Shown here: positions 24,901 to 34,000 of the stretch, piece by piece
How the letters are laid out: each line of letters starts with the position of its first letter
Numbering within the stretch: the stretch's first letter is position 1
DNA from: Apoda limacodes
Taxonomy: Eukaryota; Arthropoda; Insecta; Lepidoptera; Limacodidae
Length of the DNA stretch: 64,000 bases
Direction of reading: 5' to 3'
Assembly: GCA_946406115.1 (NCBI GenBank)
Contig: OX291544.1
Location: 32,443,521 to 32,507,520 of the forward strand
Made by a program: the position numbers and the translations under genes
The notes under the pieces: model-generated
What the model was told of the DNA's origin: nothing
Databases searched by the model: none
The model's input: only the letters and a program-made list of their open reading frames with translations

Positions 24901-26420
24901 CTCTCTAAAAAAGCTTTCTAGCGCTATTTCGATCACAGAGCTTGAACTGTATTCGTCATTGGTCATTGGCTCGTCTTCCAACTTTATTGAATCATGAGCT
25001 GCCCATAAGTTGGATTGATTTGTTGCAGCCATGTTTGACGAGTTAGTTGAAGATGCACATGTCGTCTGAACCTACATTTTCCTTGAGAGTGAGAGTCTCG
25101 ATAATATGAAGCTTGGCTGAGTTAACTTCGCTTTCAGTTAGATATTTAGTTTTAAACCGTGGACAACAGCAAGTAGCAACACAACACATAAAAGAACTTA
25201 TTTTAATTTAGTACGTTTAAACAAACTTCCATTCATTACTATTGTAAACATAAACAATTACAAATACTGCTCGAACGGGGCGAAGGCGGCCGGCCGCAGT
25301 TCGCCAGCCGGAACTTCAACCAATCACAATTCAGCTCTCTCACGCACTTACACCAATCGACTTCGCGCTGCGGCGCGTGGCCACTCGCGGTAAAATTTGA
25401 ATGCCGATCCGAACAAAGTTACAATCTCGGTCCTGACCGAGAATCTCGGCAATAATTAGCCGAGAACCGAGACAAATTTCTCGGTTGGATTTGTAGCCGA
25501 GAATGCCGAGACCGAGACCGAGACCGAGATCTCGGTCGAGCCTTAATAAACGGCATAGGAAGCCAATACCTGGCAAAATATACAACTAACAGTATATTGG
25601 ATATATATTTGAAGCCCTTTTCAAACACAGTCCCTTGATTCTATATAGGTTTGATGAAATTTAAAGATTAGTCGCGACATTAGCGAGTAAAAGTCCTTCC
25701 AAGTTTTACAACTGTGTTACTAGGCACGGTTATGTATGACAATAATTTCATTGAAGCTGTGAACAAAACGAAACTATAGATATATATTTTTTTTAAACTA
25801 AATAATAAATAATTTTGGACATTATATACAGCCGTCTGGCCCCAAAGTAAGCAAAGCTTGTGTTATGGATACCAGACAACGAATACAAATACATATAATT
25901 ATTTATTTTTTTGTAAATACATACACATCATATATAAATCCACCCTGACTTTTGTCAAACACAAATGTAAATGTTAATGATAAATGTTTGTCCAGTGCAG
26001 GAATCGAACCCACACCCTCTGCACAGCAGCTGGCCACACTACCAAATAGGCTGCGAGGGAGTCAATTGTATTTGCATTGCAGCAAAGAGACTCCAGCAAA
26101 CAGATTTTCACCCTTAGCCCTTGGTTACAGATGTACTACATTTTTTTTTTTAAACTACTTATAAAGGTGATCTTTCAAAGAAGAAATCGTCGTATTTTTT
26201 CTAATTAAAATTACATCTATACCATTTTTTTTTCAGAAACCCTACTCCAGACGAGAGCTTAGGAGTTAAATGGAGTCAGTACACGAGCAGTAACAAGGAA
26301 TATTTAGAAATTGATCAGCAGCTAACCGTGGGGAAGTTTGCAGATGGGGAGAGAGTAAAGTTTTGGAATTCCCTGTATAGCGAAGCAGGCTTGCCGTGTA
26401 TCACCAAGAGTTCTTTATAA
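12982..26420 (+). CDS. EstA: carboxylesterase, 4 exons, 540 aa
   Basis: Join 12982-12984, 17817-17948, 22892-24195, 26237-26420. Carboxylesterases (alpha/beta-hydrolase fold, type-B) hydrolyse ester bonds; insect members act on lipids, odorants, juvenile hormone analogues or xenobiotics. The substrate here is unknown. Seen in the protein: the KGIPYAQPPVGELRFK start of the fold (about 29-45), EDENCLFLN-type motif (IDENCLFLN, about 79-87), oxyanion hole HGGG (about 106), nucleophile elbow GESAGA with Ser188 (codon 23318-23320), acid Glu in GYNSAEAIG, and His in GASHVDDLYYLF. There is no signal peptide after the start Met, so it is probably cytosolic. Length is typical of the family (about 530-560). 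All junctions are GT-AG and phase-consistent (0,0,2). It is the first of three tandem paralogues. Its introns are large (4.8, 4.9 and 2.0 kb) and full of mobile elements. The first exon is the least certain part. Confidence 0.9.
14538..14741. mobile_element. Foldback MITE of about 204 bp with arms of about 75 bp
   Basis: The left arm begins TCAGTACAAACCATCTGGTT and the right arm, reverse-complemented, TCAGTAAAAACCATCTGGTT. Similarity continues inward past GGACAATG and TTTTAATGAAAAAA. The element is almost entirely palindromic and non-coding. The target duplication could not be resolved. It lies in EstA intron 1. Confidence 0.8.
14930..15020 (+). repeat. End of an AGGGTTCC-type dispersed repeat
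   Basis: A (GACGGACA)n-like run at 14942-14982 is followed by GTAAGGGTTCCTTATTGACT and ACGGTATCCTAAAA. This is the degenerate right end of the repeat family seen more fully at 16976-17405. Confidence 0.55.
15146..15232 (+). mobile_element. CR1/Jockey-type LINE 3' tail
   Basis: GCGTCCATAGGCTACGGTGA, CCGCTTACCATCAG and TTGTTCGCCACCTTCGTGGT, ending in A-rich sequence, is the 3' UTR shared by all LINE copies of this family in the window (for example 8148-8215). Confidence 0.75.
15247..15728. mobile_element. Foldback MITE of about 482 bp
   Basis: The left end GCAGTGACTGCCTAACTAGC, then GCCGCCAAAAGATAT, pairs with the right end (reverse complement GCGCAGTAACTACCTAGCTT, then GCGCCGCCAAAAGATAT). 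The middle also pairs: AAACGGGTTTTAATGCGTCG with AAACGGGATTAAACGCGTCG, and AACTGGTTATACGCTATTTT with AACTAGTTACAAGCTATTTT. Virtually the whole element folds on itself. It is non-coding and lies in EstA intron 1. Confidence 0.75.
15765..16560. repeat. Degenerate minisatellite, units of about 36-38 bp
   Basis: Many imperfect copies of GGTTGCAGGATGGATGGTGT plus TATTTTTTACTATAATGAT are present, with GATGG, GATAGATGGTGATATT and CGATAG variants in higher-order alternation. Short open frames across it are a by-product of the repeat. It runs directly into a Helitron-like 3' end. Confidence 0.9.
16561..16623 (+). mobile_element. Helitron-like 3' end with CTAG
   Basis: TTGAAATCCTACGCCGATAA, then GTGCGGGTGAAACCGCGGGC and AATAGCTAG. 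The CTAG at 16620-16623 follows a GC-rich hairpin, as in the elements at 5677 and 5968. The minisatellite just upstream appears to be the internal part of the same element. Confidence 0.65.
16976..17406 (+). mobile_element. AGGGTTCCGTAC-type lepidopteran dispersed repeat
   Basis: It begins near CGCCCAAGTGTGAGTCGGAC, then CGAAGGGTTCCGTACC. It includes AAAATCACGTTTGTTGTATG, then a GACGGACGGACGGACGG run (17333-17350), and ends CTTCGGGTACGGAACCCTAA. The start and end therefore share an inverted GGGTTCCGTAC/GTACGGAACCC pair. Other copies are at 35838-36460 (+) and 37675-38820 (-). The class (SINE or MITE) is uncertain. Confidence 0.7.
17817..17948 (+). CDS. EstA exon 2
   Basis: Acceptor TTTTCTATAG|ACC and donor TTTAAG|GTATGT. 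The exon has 44 codons, phase 0 at both ends, from TNPVVTIKEGKLRG through YFSFKGIPYAQPPVGELRFK. It matches exon 2 of EstB and EstC in position, length and sequence. Confidence 0.92.
18296..18375 (+). mobile_element. CR1/Jockey-type LINE 3' tail
   Basis: GGCATAGGCCACGGTGACCG, then CCATCAGGCGGACCGTGTG and TTTGTTTGCCACCTTAATGG, ending in a poly-A run. It is a bare 3' end, as expected for a severely 5'-truncated LINE insertion. It lies in EstA intron 2. Confidence 0.8.
18376..19350. other. EstA intron 2 sequence, nothing recognised
   Basis: No coding or recognisable element; AT-rich intron sequence. Confidence 0.5.
19354..19590 (-). pseudogene. RNase H fragment of a retroelement
   Basis: The - strand reads VRRSHSCSLGNDAADQLAKR, which fits the RNase H C-terminal motif (HSGIPGNEAADQLAK) that binds the substrate and carries the last catalytic Asp. 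Only about 78 residues are open and the rest of the polyprotein is absent. It lies in EstA intron 2. Confidence 0.6.
19671..22248 (+). mobile_element. Tc1/mariner-superfamily element, both ends, inactive
   Basis: The left end CAGTCCGGCCGCTCAAAGAA, then TGCGTTCCTGA, and the right end (reverse complement CAGTGCGGCCGGGCAAAGAA, TGCGTTCCTGA) form inverted repeats of about 31 bp. The dinucleotide TA flanks both sides (19669-19670 and 22249-22250), the target duplication of this superfamily. The inside carries a broken transposase (20600-21913). Its left non-coding part (about 19890-20085, TGGTTGCCTGTAAAGTCGG to GTTGTCACGTC) is unusually GC-rich and may be a nested element. The whole element sits in EstA intron 2. 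Confidence 0.9.
20600..21913 (+). pseudogene. Tc1/mariner-like (DDE) transposase, multiply broken
   Basis: A start at 20600 (MPKRGQTLKSQTRELIIKLQ) leads into a helix-turn-helix region (QERISQALGVSKRTITNI) after a frameshift near 20700. A second shift lies near 20896 before YGYYSRNEYLNRSML, and a third near 21080. VVFIDET (about 21127-21147) holds the first catalytic Asp, followed by TGA where Trp is expected. The segment with the second Asp (the MDNASYHS region, about 21395-21430) is damaged. The final catalytic block reads YNAIKLIW, where N-P-I-E-L-I-W is usual, so the third acid is replaced by Lys. A C-terminal acidic tail remains. It cannot be active. Confidence 0.88.
22500..22690 (-). mobile_element. 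CR1/Jockey-type LINE 3' tail, reverse orientation
   Basis: A long T-run (the LINE poly-A on the other strand) is followed by AAGGTGGCAAACAAGCTTAC, GGTCCGGCTGACGTTAAGCG and CACTTGCAACACCTGG. It lies less than 210 bp before EstA exon 3. Confidence 0.8.
22892..24195 (+). CDS. EstA exon 3 (catalytic core)
   Basis: Acceptor TTTGTTACAG|GCA and donor ACTGG|GTAAGT; 1304 nt, phase 0 in, phase 2 out. It encodes oxyanion hole HGGG, nucleophile elbow GESAGA, the acid region GYNSAEAIG and the catalytic His region GASHVDDLYYLF. The length is identical to the equivalent exon in EstB and EstC. Confidence 0.95.
24550..25545. mobile_element. hAT-superfamily element remnant, both ends, 8-bp target duplication
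   Basis: Terminal inverted repeats TAAGGCTCGACCGAGAT begin at 24550 and, inverted, end at 25545. Next to each end is a (GAGACC)n-like subterminal run. The flanks ATACACGG (24542-24549) and ATAAACGG (25546-25553) match at 7 of 8 positions, the 8-bp duplication made by hAT transposases. A transposase C-terminus remains on the - strand inside. It lies in EstA intron 3. Confidence 0.88.
24715..25032 (-). pseudogene. hAT transposase C-terminal (dimerisation) remnant
   Basis: The - strand frame from 25032 ends FEYWFSSPKTYLQQISFYLR and, after a frameshift near 24815, continues APPTSVASEQLLSKAGQLYD, then EGRHSLKDEN. This is the hATC dimerisation motif (usual form ATSVASERLFSKAG). The N-terminal BED finger and the catalytic core are missing, so it is non-functional. 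Confidence 0.8.
25798..26063 (-). mobile_element. tRNA-derived SINE
   Basis: The - strand reads, from about 26060: an A-box-like stretch (TTGGTAGTGTGGCCAGCTG), a B box GGTTCGATTCCTGCACTGG, then ACAAACATTTATCATTAAC, a TATGTATTTAC region, GTTGTCTGGTATCCATAACA, CAAGCTTTGCTTACTTTGG and GCCAGACGGCTGTATATAAT. Pol III-type head, body and AT-rich tail are all visible. A degraded relative is at 10030-10290. Confidence 0.8.
26237..26420 (+). CDS. EstA exon 4 and stop
   Basis: Acceptor TTTTTTTCAG|A; 184 nt, phase 2 in. It encodes the conserved C-terminus NPTPDESLGVKWSQY to GLPCITKSSL and the TAA at 26418-26420. The pattern WxxYxxxNKEYLxID with FWNSLYSEAGLP is shared with EstB and EstC. Confidence 0.93.
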
Positions 26421-26445
26421 AAATATTAATGTGTTTGATTTTCAT

Positions 26446-26451
26446 AATAAA
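26446..26451 (+). promoter_or_regulatory. EstA poly(A) signal AATAAA
   Basis: A canonical AATAAA lies 26 bases after the stop codon. Confidence 0.65.
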
Positions 26452-26784
26452 CTCTATTGATCAAAACCTAAGACTTTTCCCTGTAGTACTAATGTATACA
26501 TGCGAAAGTTTGTTACTTTGTTTTGATTAACTTCGTACCAATTAAACTGATTTTTAGCAGGGATAGTTCAAGGGCTGGGAATGGACATAGTCCGATCGAG
26601 AGTTCTCATAGGAATATATTAGGTATTCACGGGGTGATGCAGCGATGCGCTTTCTCACGTCGCAATGAGGCTAAGGGGTGTCCTGATTTTTAGCACAAGA
26701 AGATAGAAGGATAAAACAATTTTTTTTTTTAACACATCTATTCAAAAAGAGCTGGTTGGTTCTTTGTGAACAGTAAACAGTAGC

Positions 26785-27065
26785 TCTCTAATCCCACGAA
26801 AAGTGATTTTAGTTTGGAATGTGAAAATTGTTAGTAAATATTCTAATCATCAGAGAGATTCATCATAGTTGAAGACGCGTGAAATGCAGCCCGCTTTTGT
26901 AACTGTTTACTCAAATTAGAATTTATTCTGGTACTTTTATAAAATGAGTGCGTCTTCCTCAAGTAGTGATTATAAGTAATAGATAGTATCACAAGGGAGT
27001 AAAGTAAAAAGTACCTTAAGCGCGCCGCGCGTTCTAAATCTCCTTCTTTTCTAAATCTTTCCTTT
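26785..27065. repeat. Dispersed repeat shared with 45760-46190
   Basis: Similar phrases in the same order occur here and inside EstC intron 2: GTTAGTAAATATTCTAATCA, CGCGTGAAATG, TTTGTAACTGTTTACTC, TACTTTTATAAAATGAGTGCG, TTCCTCAAGTAGTGAT. Its class is unknown; no coding is seen. Confidence 0.55.
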
Positions 27066-27091
27066 GTCACAACTGAGTAACTGGGTGACTT

Positions 27092-27335
27092 GATTTTTAT
27101 GAGACCTGATTTATGGGACTAAAATAGTTAGGCGGGCGATTAACTTTTCTAAGTCGAGCTATCATTGTACCAAAAACAGGTCACCCCGTTGTACCGTTGC
27201 TACGCGACGAAATAGTGTATCACCCGGAAAAAAAAGTATTCATGTGGAACTCTCGATCAAAATAAAAAATATTTTGGTTGTTTTCCGTCGCCCGCCTAAC
27301 TATTTCAGTCCCATAAATCAGGTCTCATAAAAATC
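27092..27335. mobile_element. Foldback element with 48-bp inverted repeats
   Basis: The left arm 27092-27139 and the right arm 27288-27335 are reverse complements with a single mismatch (starting GATTTTTATGAGACCTGATT, ending GGCGGGCGA). The loop is 148 bp. It is probably a MITE; target duplication not resolved. Confidence 0.8.
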
Positions 27336-27345
27336 ACTTCTCAGT

Positions 27346-28039
27346 GGCACCTGACAGGATTTCAGTGTATTTAATTTTTCATGACAATATGATAAATTAC
27401 AGTCCGTTTTGTCGCAGCATATAAAACGATCTTAACATTTCCTATTGTGAACAATTTTGGCACTAGCATATGCTGGTTGTCGTTAGATGACAAACCTATA
27501 TACCTACCCACGAATACGAGTACGAATAGTTCCAAGATACCTATGGGTTATCGATTTATACTGGTCGTGACTCTTGACCCCATTCCTTATTTTCCAGCTA
27601 TATTGTGTCACGTCGTTAAAACTGAACAAACTACCAATTACCATATGCGTGAATAACTAAAAAGAATTATCAATTCAATTGAGTACCTACTTACTTACTT
27701 GCCTTCTTGTTAGTTAGTGTTCAATTTTAGTTACTGTGACGGGTTTGCTGATGTCCAGTGGTATTGTGTTAATTTAACGATATCCTCACACGTAGTGACT
27801 TCGCGGTTTTTTAAAGAATTTGATTTCAAATATCACGTTCATTCTTTCCCTATTTATTTATTATCTGAAATGTTATAGATACTCTATAATATACTATAAT
27901 GTTACAAAGACAAACGATCGAAAAGGATGGATTTAATATATTTGACTATAGGGGAGACGATGAATGTGATGCTGAAATCAAATTTTCAGATTTAAACGGA
28001 CTGGTGTGAATACTGAAACCAAGCTTGCGGGCTACGAAA
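27346..28039. other. EstA-EstB spacer, nothing recognised
   Basis: Contains no recognisable gene or element. The EstB promoter should lie here if the exon 1 candidate at 28040 is right. Confidence 0.4.
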
Positions 28040-28054
28040 ATGGTAGTAGTTAAG
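28040..28054 (+). CDS. EstB exon 1 candidate (MVVVK)
   Basis: GAAAATGGTAGTAGTTAAG is followed by a strong donor GTATGT and is in phase with exon 2, giving MVVVK-EDPIVSVSQGRL. By analogy with EstA and EstC a start-codon-only exon is also possible (ATG|GTAGTA at the same ATG), but that donor is weak. Only RNA data could decide. Confidence 0.35.
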
Positions 28055-31000
28055 GTATGTACAAAGGGTTGGTAACTTTTTATGTAAAAATATATATGTG
28101 ATATATGTATAACATGGTCGGAGAATGAATATGAACAGTATTTGTGAAAAAAACTGTTCATATTCATTCTTAAATAAATTTTTATTGCTAAAACGAAACG
28201 TTTTGAACATACTTCAAAAATGAAAATGCTAAATAGCGTAATATACTTGAAATGACAATTAACAAACTTGTTATAATTCTAACAGAAAACAAAAAAACCA
28301 AATTGACACATTTTCGCTATTTTATTAGAAAACATATTACTGTTAAACCCTGCTTAGGTACAACTATAGAATTATATAATCTGTGGCTTAGGTTTCAGGG
28401 CAGTAACTTAAATAAGATGCGAATTACGGAGATAAAAACAAATAAAACCCTTGAAAGAGTGAATGCGGAAGATCGGGTAAATAAGGCGTTGCTTTTTTAT
28501 AAGCAGTCAGAAGTTGTCTGAAAAAGCACGTCTGAATGTCTATCGGGCTGTGTTAGTTCCCTTAGTGATGTATGGAAGTACATTTAAGATATGTTAAAGA
28601 AACTATGACAGAAGAATAAACGCTGTGGGTGGAAATAAATACAACGTATGTGTGAAGTGACCCCAAACGGAAAAATAAGAAATATTCAGATTCTGGTTGC
28701 AGAGTGAAAGAAGAACTGACACAGGATGAGTAAAGTATGTTCAGGTAACCACAGCGATTTTAAACAATAAATGAAAAATGACGCACAAAAGAAAATGAGG
28801 TGAATGTAAATGGAAGGATCTGTACAGGTAGATCTTGTTGAGCGTATTTTGATCAAATTCCCCATTCTCAGAAAAGATGAGGTCAACATTTAAGAGTACT
28901 GTTAATAAGAGTAATTTCAGCAAGTTTGGTAATGTTTGGTTACGAAGAATGCCCATAATTTTCAATACTGATTTAATACAACCAGGTTTAAAAGTACTGT
29001 AAAACTCCCCCGTGAATAAAAAGGAGGAAAAAGAGGAAAGACTTTAATTGAATTTGATAAAATATAATTTGGTAGTAAAATAAATAAATAAAAAATCCTA
29101 AATACTATTGTTTATAACTTAGCTATAGAGACTGGACGTCTCGCCATTGTTAGACCGGAGTAAGCTTGTAGGTTCCCGCTTGTCGTTCATGCTCACACCA
29201 CGCTGAGTTCGCTTATCCGCTCCTGGAATTCGAAAATAAAAGTGTGTATATATTGGATTCATATTAATGAATAATATAGATTTTTGAATCTTATTTTTTT
29301 TTAACAGAATAAATTTTTTTAAAACTATGAAATTATAAATCAACAAATAAAATTACAGTTATCAAGTTAGAAGTTAAGAAGCATTTTTAATTAATTGGAC
29401 CCTTTATCCTTATCTCCAAACAGATATAATTAATTCTGCTTTTTTGTAATCACCAAATTAATTATGATAATTTGACCAATCATATCTGTTGCCCTCTCCT
29501 CGAGATTTATAAATAGAAAAACCTCAATCTATTTAAGATCTCTACACATAAAGGCTGTCCAGTGACTCTATTTATTACGTAACAGAAAAATAAAACACTC
29601 ATTAAAATAAGAAAAAAACAAAAAAATATAAATTGAGTGTTTGGGGTAAACTAATTTTTAACTATTAGCGAGTTATGATGGGCCAATTAAAGGCCATAAT
29701 CAAAAAAAAAGGACGCTGAAAGAAAATTAGATTAATACACATTGAAATAGATTAACATTAAAGTACATAAATGATTGAAACAGTAAGCTAAATTAATTGA
29801 ACTTTTCTCATAAGAAAACAAAATAACCTAAATTAATTTTTCAGTGAGTTTGTGTTTAGTTCTCGTATTTTAGAACTTCACTGAAATTGGGCATTACCTA
29901 AGTAGAATAAAAGACCTAATTATTTAATCAATGTAATTAAAATAAATAATCCCTTACAATATATTTATGTGATAGAATAGAATTAAAGTAATGCCATATA
30001 AGTGAAAAGTTCAAATAGTAATTATTTATACTCAGCTTTTATGAATTTCAGCATTATAGTCCTGAAGTATCTCCAGTCACATAGGTACATGACGTCTGCA
30101 CCCCTTTGTCGATTCCCGTTGAAACTTACAGACAGCAACTGAAACAACATATTTTACAAAATAATTAATAAATTAAAATACTAATATATTATAATATTCA
30201 TGGCTGAAAAGAAAATCTAATTATCAGAACATATTCTCTATCATTCAAAATCTCATTAGAAATTCCGACACACAATACATCTCTCCTTATATACATCATA
30301 CATCGCCTTAATTTTGTGATTATGTGTGATTGACAACGTATGTGTATAAAATCTTGTATAATGATAAGTGTATGTGTAGAATTATATAATAAAATATATT
30401 AAATATAATATATTTACTCAAATCTGGAACTTTAAACAAATATAAGATAAAAGAAAATCAGAGATACAATCTTCCTCCTGAAAATTAAGAATATCTAAGC
30501 AACCTAATATAACATGATTCCTGAAATCTTTAATATAAGTTTCGAACCATCTAACCATAAGTTTCGAACCATCTAACCAGATTTTCAGATCATCTCGCAG
30601 GTATCACACTGAGACTCAGACATAGATTGTTCAATCTCCCTCTAAAATAATACCTATTACACAATCATACTTCTGTCCTAAAGTCTGCAGACATCCTAGG
30701 CCTCTAAGTCATACTAGACTCCTAAGACATAGAATATCTTAATATCGATGTTGGAAAGCAAATTTCAAACATTTTTTGTATTTACCTAGTCTAACGTCTG
30801 CTCGCGACGAACATTTCCAATTCCATAGCCACGTAGGAAACAATTATATCACGCCTAGCATAAACTGGATTACAACACGCTGACGAGGTCAAAGGCTTCC
30901 TCCAAGAGTCTCCCAGAACCGTCATACATCATTTCCCGAAGCTATAAACTTGAAAATGAACGCTGAGCTAGTTAGGTGATGAAGCTATGTTGTGAAGTAA

Positions 31001-34000
31001 TTTTCTAATATGCTTCTGACATTAGAAATAAGTTCCAGCCCTGCTCTGCCTAGTTCCCTCGGGGACGCCGACAGATACTAGGGGGGTTTGAGTCCCTAAA
31101 TGCATGTAATCTAAAAAAAAATATTTTTAAAAGTTAAACTGAGATAATAAAATTTCTTCTCAACTCTAGAAGTAATTAGTTGTAAAAATAAACTTGTATT
31201 TAAGAGAATTGTATTCACTCATTGATAAAATTATTTAATTTGATCTGTTTCTTAGGTGGTATTAATTATATGGATTGATTGACCACCTCTCGTCCCATGT
31301 TACATCAGCATCATCAAATTCCTTTAGACATACATATTTTCACACTTTAGTCATCAATAAAACATTCGTCAATAAGCATTCGTCTTCATTACATACATCC
31401 TATTAAACTAAGTTATCCGAAGAAATTAGTGAATTAAATAAAAATCTAAAAGTTAAAAGAAGAAATATATGATAACAATTAAAAAAAATTGATACTGTTT
31501 ACCAATTGTATAAAGAGCTCCAACCATCAAGATTGTACTTGTTAAAGTGCACAATTGTTAAGTTAAATCTTAAATTAATTAAATTAAATTGAATAAAATG
31601 CTAAATTAAAAGTAAATTGATATATCACTTGTAACTAAAAGAACTGTTTCTCGTTGACTACACCACGACTACACTCTAATGCACTCTTTGGCCGACTCCC
31701 CTGAATTCTTAAACTATCACGTCCAAACGTCAACGCTGCTCCTGGGTGACCGTCCCACCACTCTCCTCTATTGCTCAAACAGGATGACTCCCGCAACTTC
31801 GTTTTCGAGGTTCGCTTCTTGGAATTCCCGTTCACACGGTTCAGAAGTTCTCATAATCCTGGTTATACAATAACCTTTTTTTTTTGCATTCGTCGTTCGC
31901 ATTTTAATAGTGAAAAATGAAATGATACTCTATTTATTATAGTTATAGAGATACTAGTTAAATATTTTTAACAAGTTTTTAAACTGTGTAAGCACAACAC
32001 AGATGTAAGCACCTATTCACTTAAGAAAATAACTCAAGTTTCTAAGTATTGCACATAAATTCAGTTCACCATATTTACTTCCATGTCTATTTTCAAAGTA
32101 AAATAAAACTATATGTTACAGTACAAGGTCAGCCGCCATGAAGTTATGACGCATTTGTGAATGCTGATAAATGTATTGTGATAATGTATACTGACATATC
32201 ATTATAACTGACACATCATTTTTTAAATAACGAATTATCAATTCAATATAAAAACTATTAATTTAACAATCTAAGCATCTAAGTAGGTACCCATTATTAT
32301 TATTTTATGTTAGTGTACAATTATAATGACGTGTAAATTAACTTATCCACAATAAGTGATTATGATTGTGATTGTGACGTGACAATGTATTTATATGAGT
32401 ATGTATGTATGTATTAATGCATATTTCTTGTAAGGGTGTAGTATAATTCAAATCCATAAATTAAAAACAAATGTAATCAAGAAGATATGTACTATCTACG
32501 CAAATGATGTTACATTATATAAAAAATTATTGATGTAGGGAATAAAATAGGATGTAGGTAGCTACATGTTTAAACACAAAACGAAGAGCCAACTTACATT
32601 TGATAGGGCCGATTTAGTAAGTCTTAAAGGCCAAAATTAAGTTTTTTTAATTTAAATTTCACAGGAAGATCCAATTGTAAGTGTAAGTCAAGGAAGACTT
32701 AAGGGTGTCGTGGAGCAGCTTTGTGATGGGTCCCGATGCTACAGCTTTAAAGGCATACCATATGCTCAGCCTCCTGTGGGGGAACTGAGATTTAAGGTAA
32801 GGCATACCATATGCTCAGTCTCCTGTGGGGGAAATGAGATGAGGTGGTTTTTACTGATTTTATAAACGTGATAAATCTTGAGCATAAATTCCGTATGACA
32901 GGTGACCATCTCCAACTTCAGTTCCAAAACGGAATTGACATTGTTAAGTAGATACCATGTAAGACTTGAGTTACTAGTGTAAAGTCTGAACTTAAATCAG
33001 CTTTCTCTCTCTCCTTGTTATAAACTGGAAAACATCCATATATATATATAAGCTTCTTGACTGGAACTTAATTATTTTTAAAGGCATTCTTATTGTATTG
33101 TTTTTTGTGACAAAAGTACTTAGAAAATGCTATTTTATAATCAGGGCGTATAAAACGTTTAGGAATAAATGTAAACTAATAGTTTTATCAGTAGCAGATA
33201 CAAGAACAGAAAAAACTGCAAAATAACAAACAGTGATGAAAGCAGTTTACAAATAAACATGTAACAGACCCACAAACGTACTCATATTATTATTATAGAG
33301 TTTTTTTTGGGATTCTAATATTGCTTTAAAACTAACTTTCATGAAAAAATATTTTACTTCCATTAGTCGCTTGGAATCGTTCTAGAATCAATATGGTTTA
33401 CCGAAAGATTGATTCCACGTATGTAGGTAGTCTATCTTTAGAAAAAGAAGACTCAAAAATGTTAATAAAAGCTGTATGTTTCTAACAGCTTTTGATTGTG
33501 TTTGTGCCCGAGATTTTTTTATTTTTGTACTTTATTATTAACTGTTCCAGGCACCTTTGCCACCAAAACAATGGTCAGGTATTTTTGAAGCAACCGAACA
33601 CGGACCCATCTGCCCTCAAATAAATATGACCAAAATGGATACCGATCGAGAAGATGAAAACTGTTTGTTTTTAAATATATACACAAAGTCTTTAGAATCC
33701 AATGCAAGAATACCTGTGATGGTCTACATTCACGGTGGTGCCTTTATGTCAGGATCTGGCAACTCCAACGCATACGGCCCAGATTACTTGCTGCAGCACG
33801 ATATCATATTGGTAACCATAAATTACAGAGTAGAAGTATTTGGTTTCCTGTGCCTACACACCCCTGAGGTTCCAGGTAATGCTGGAATGAAAGACCAGGT
33901 TGCGGCTCTTCGATGGATTCAGAACAATATTGCAGAATTTGGGGGAGACCCAAATAATATTACGCTGTTCGGTAACAGCGCTGGTGGAGCATCTGTGACT

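Noticed and set aside
31635..31873. Overlapping open frames on both strands in a GC-richer patch
   Set aside because: No recognisable domain; lies inside EstB intron 1; probably an unidentified repeat.
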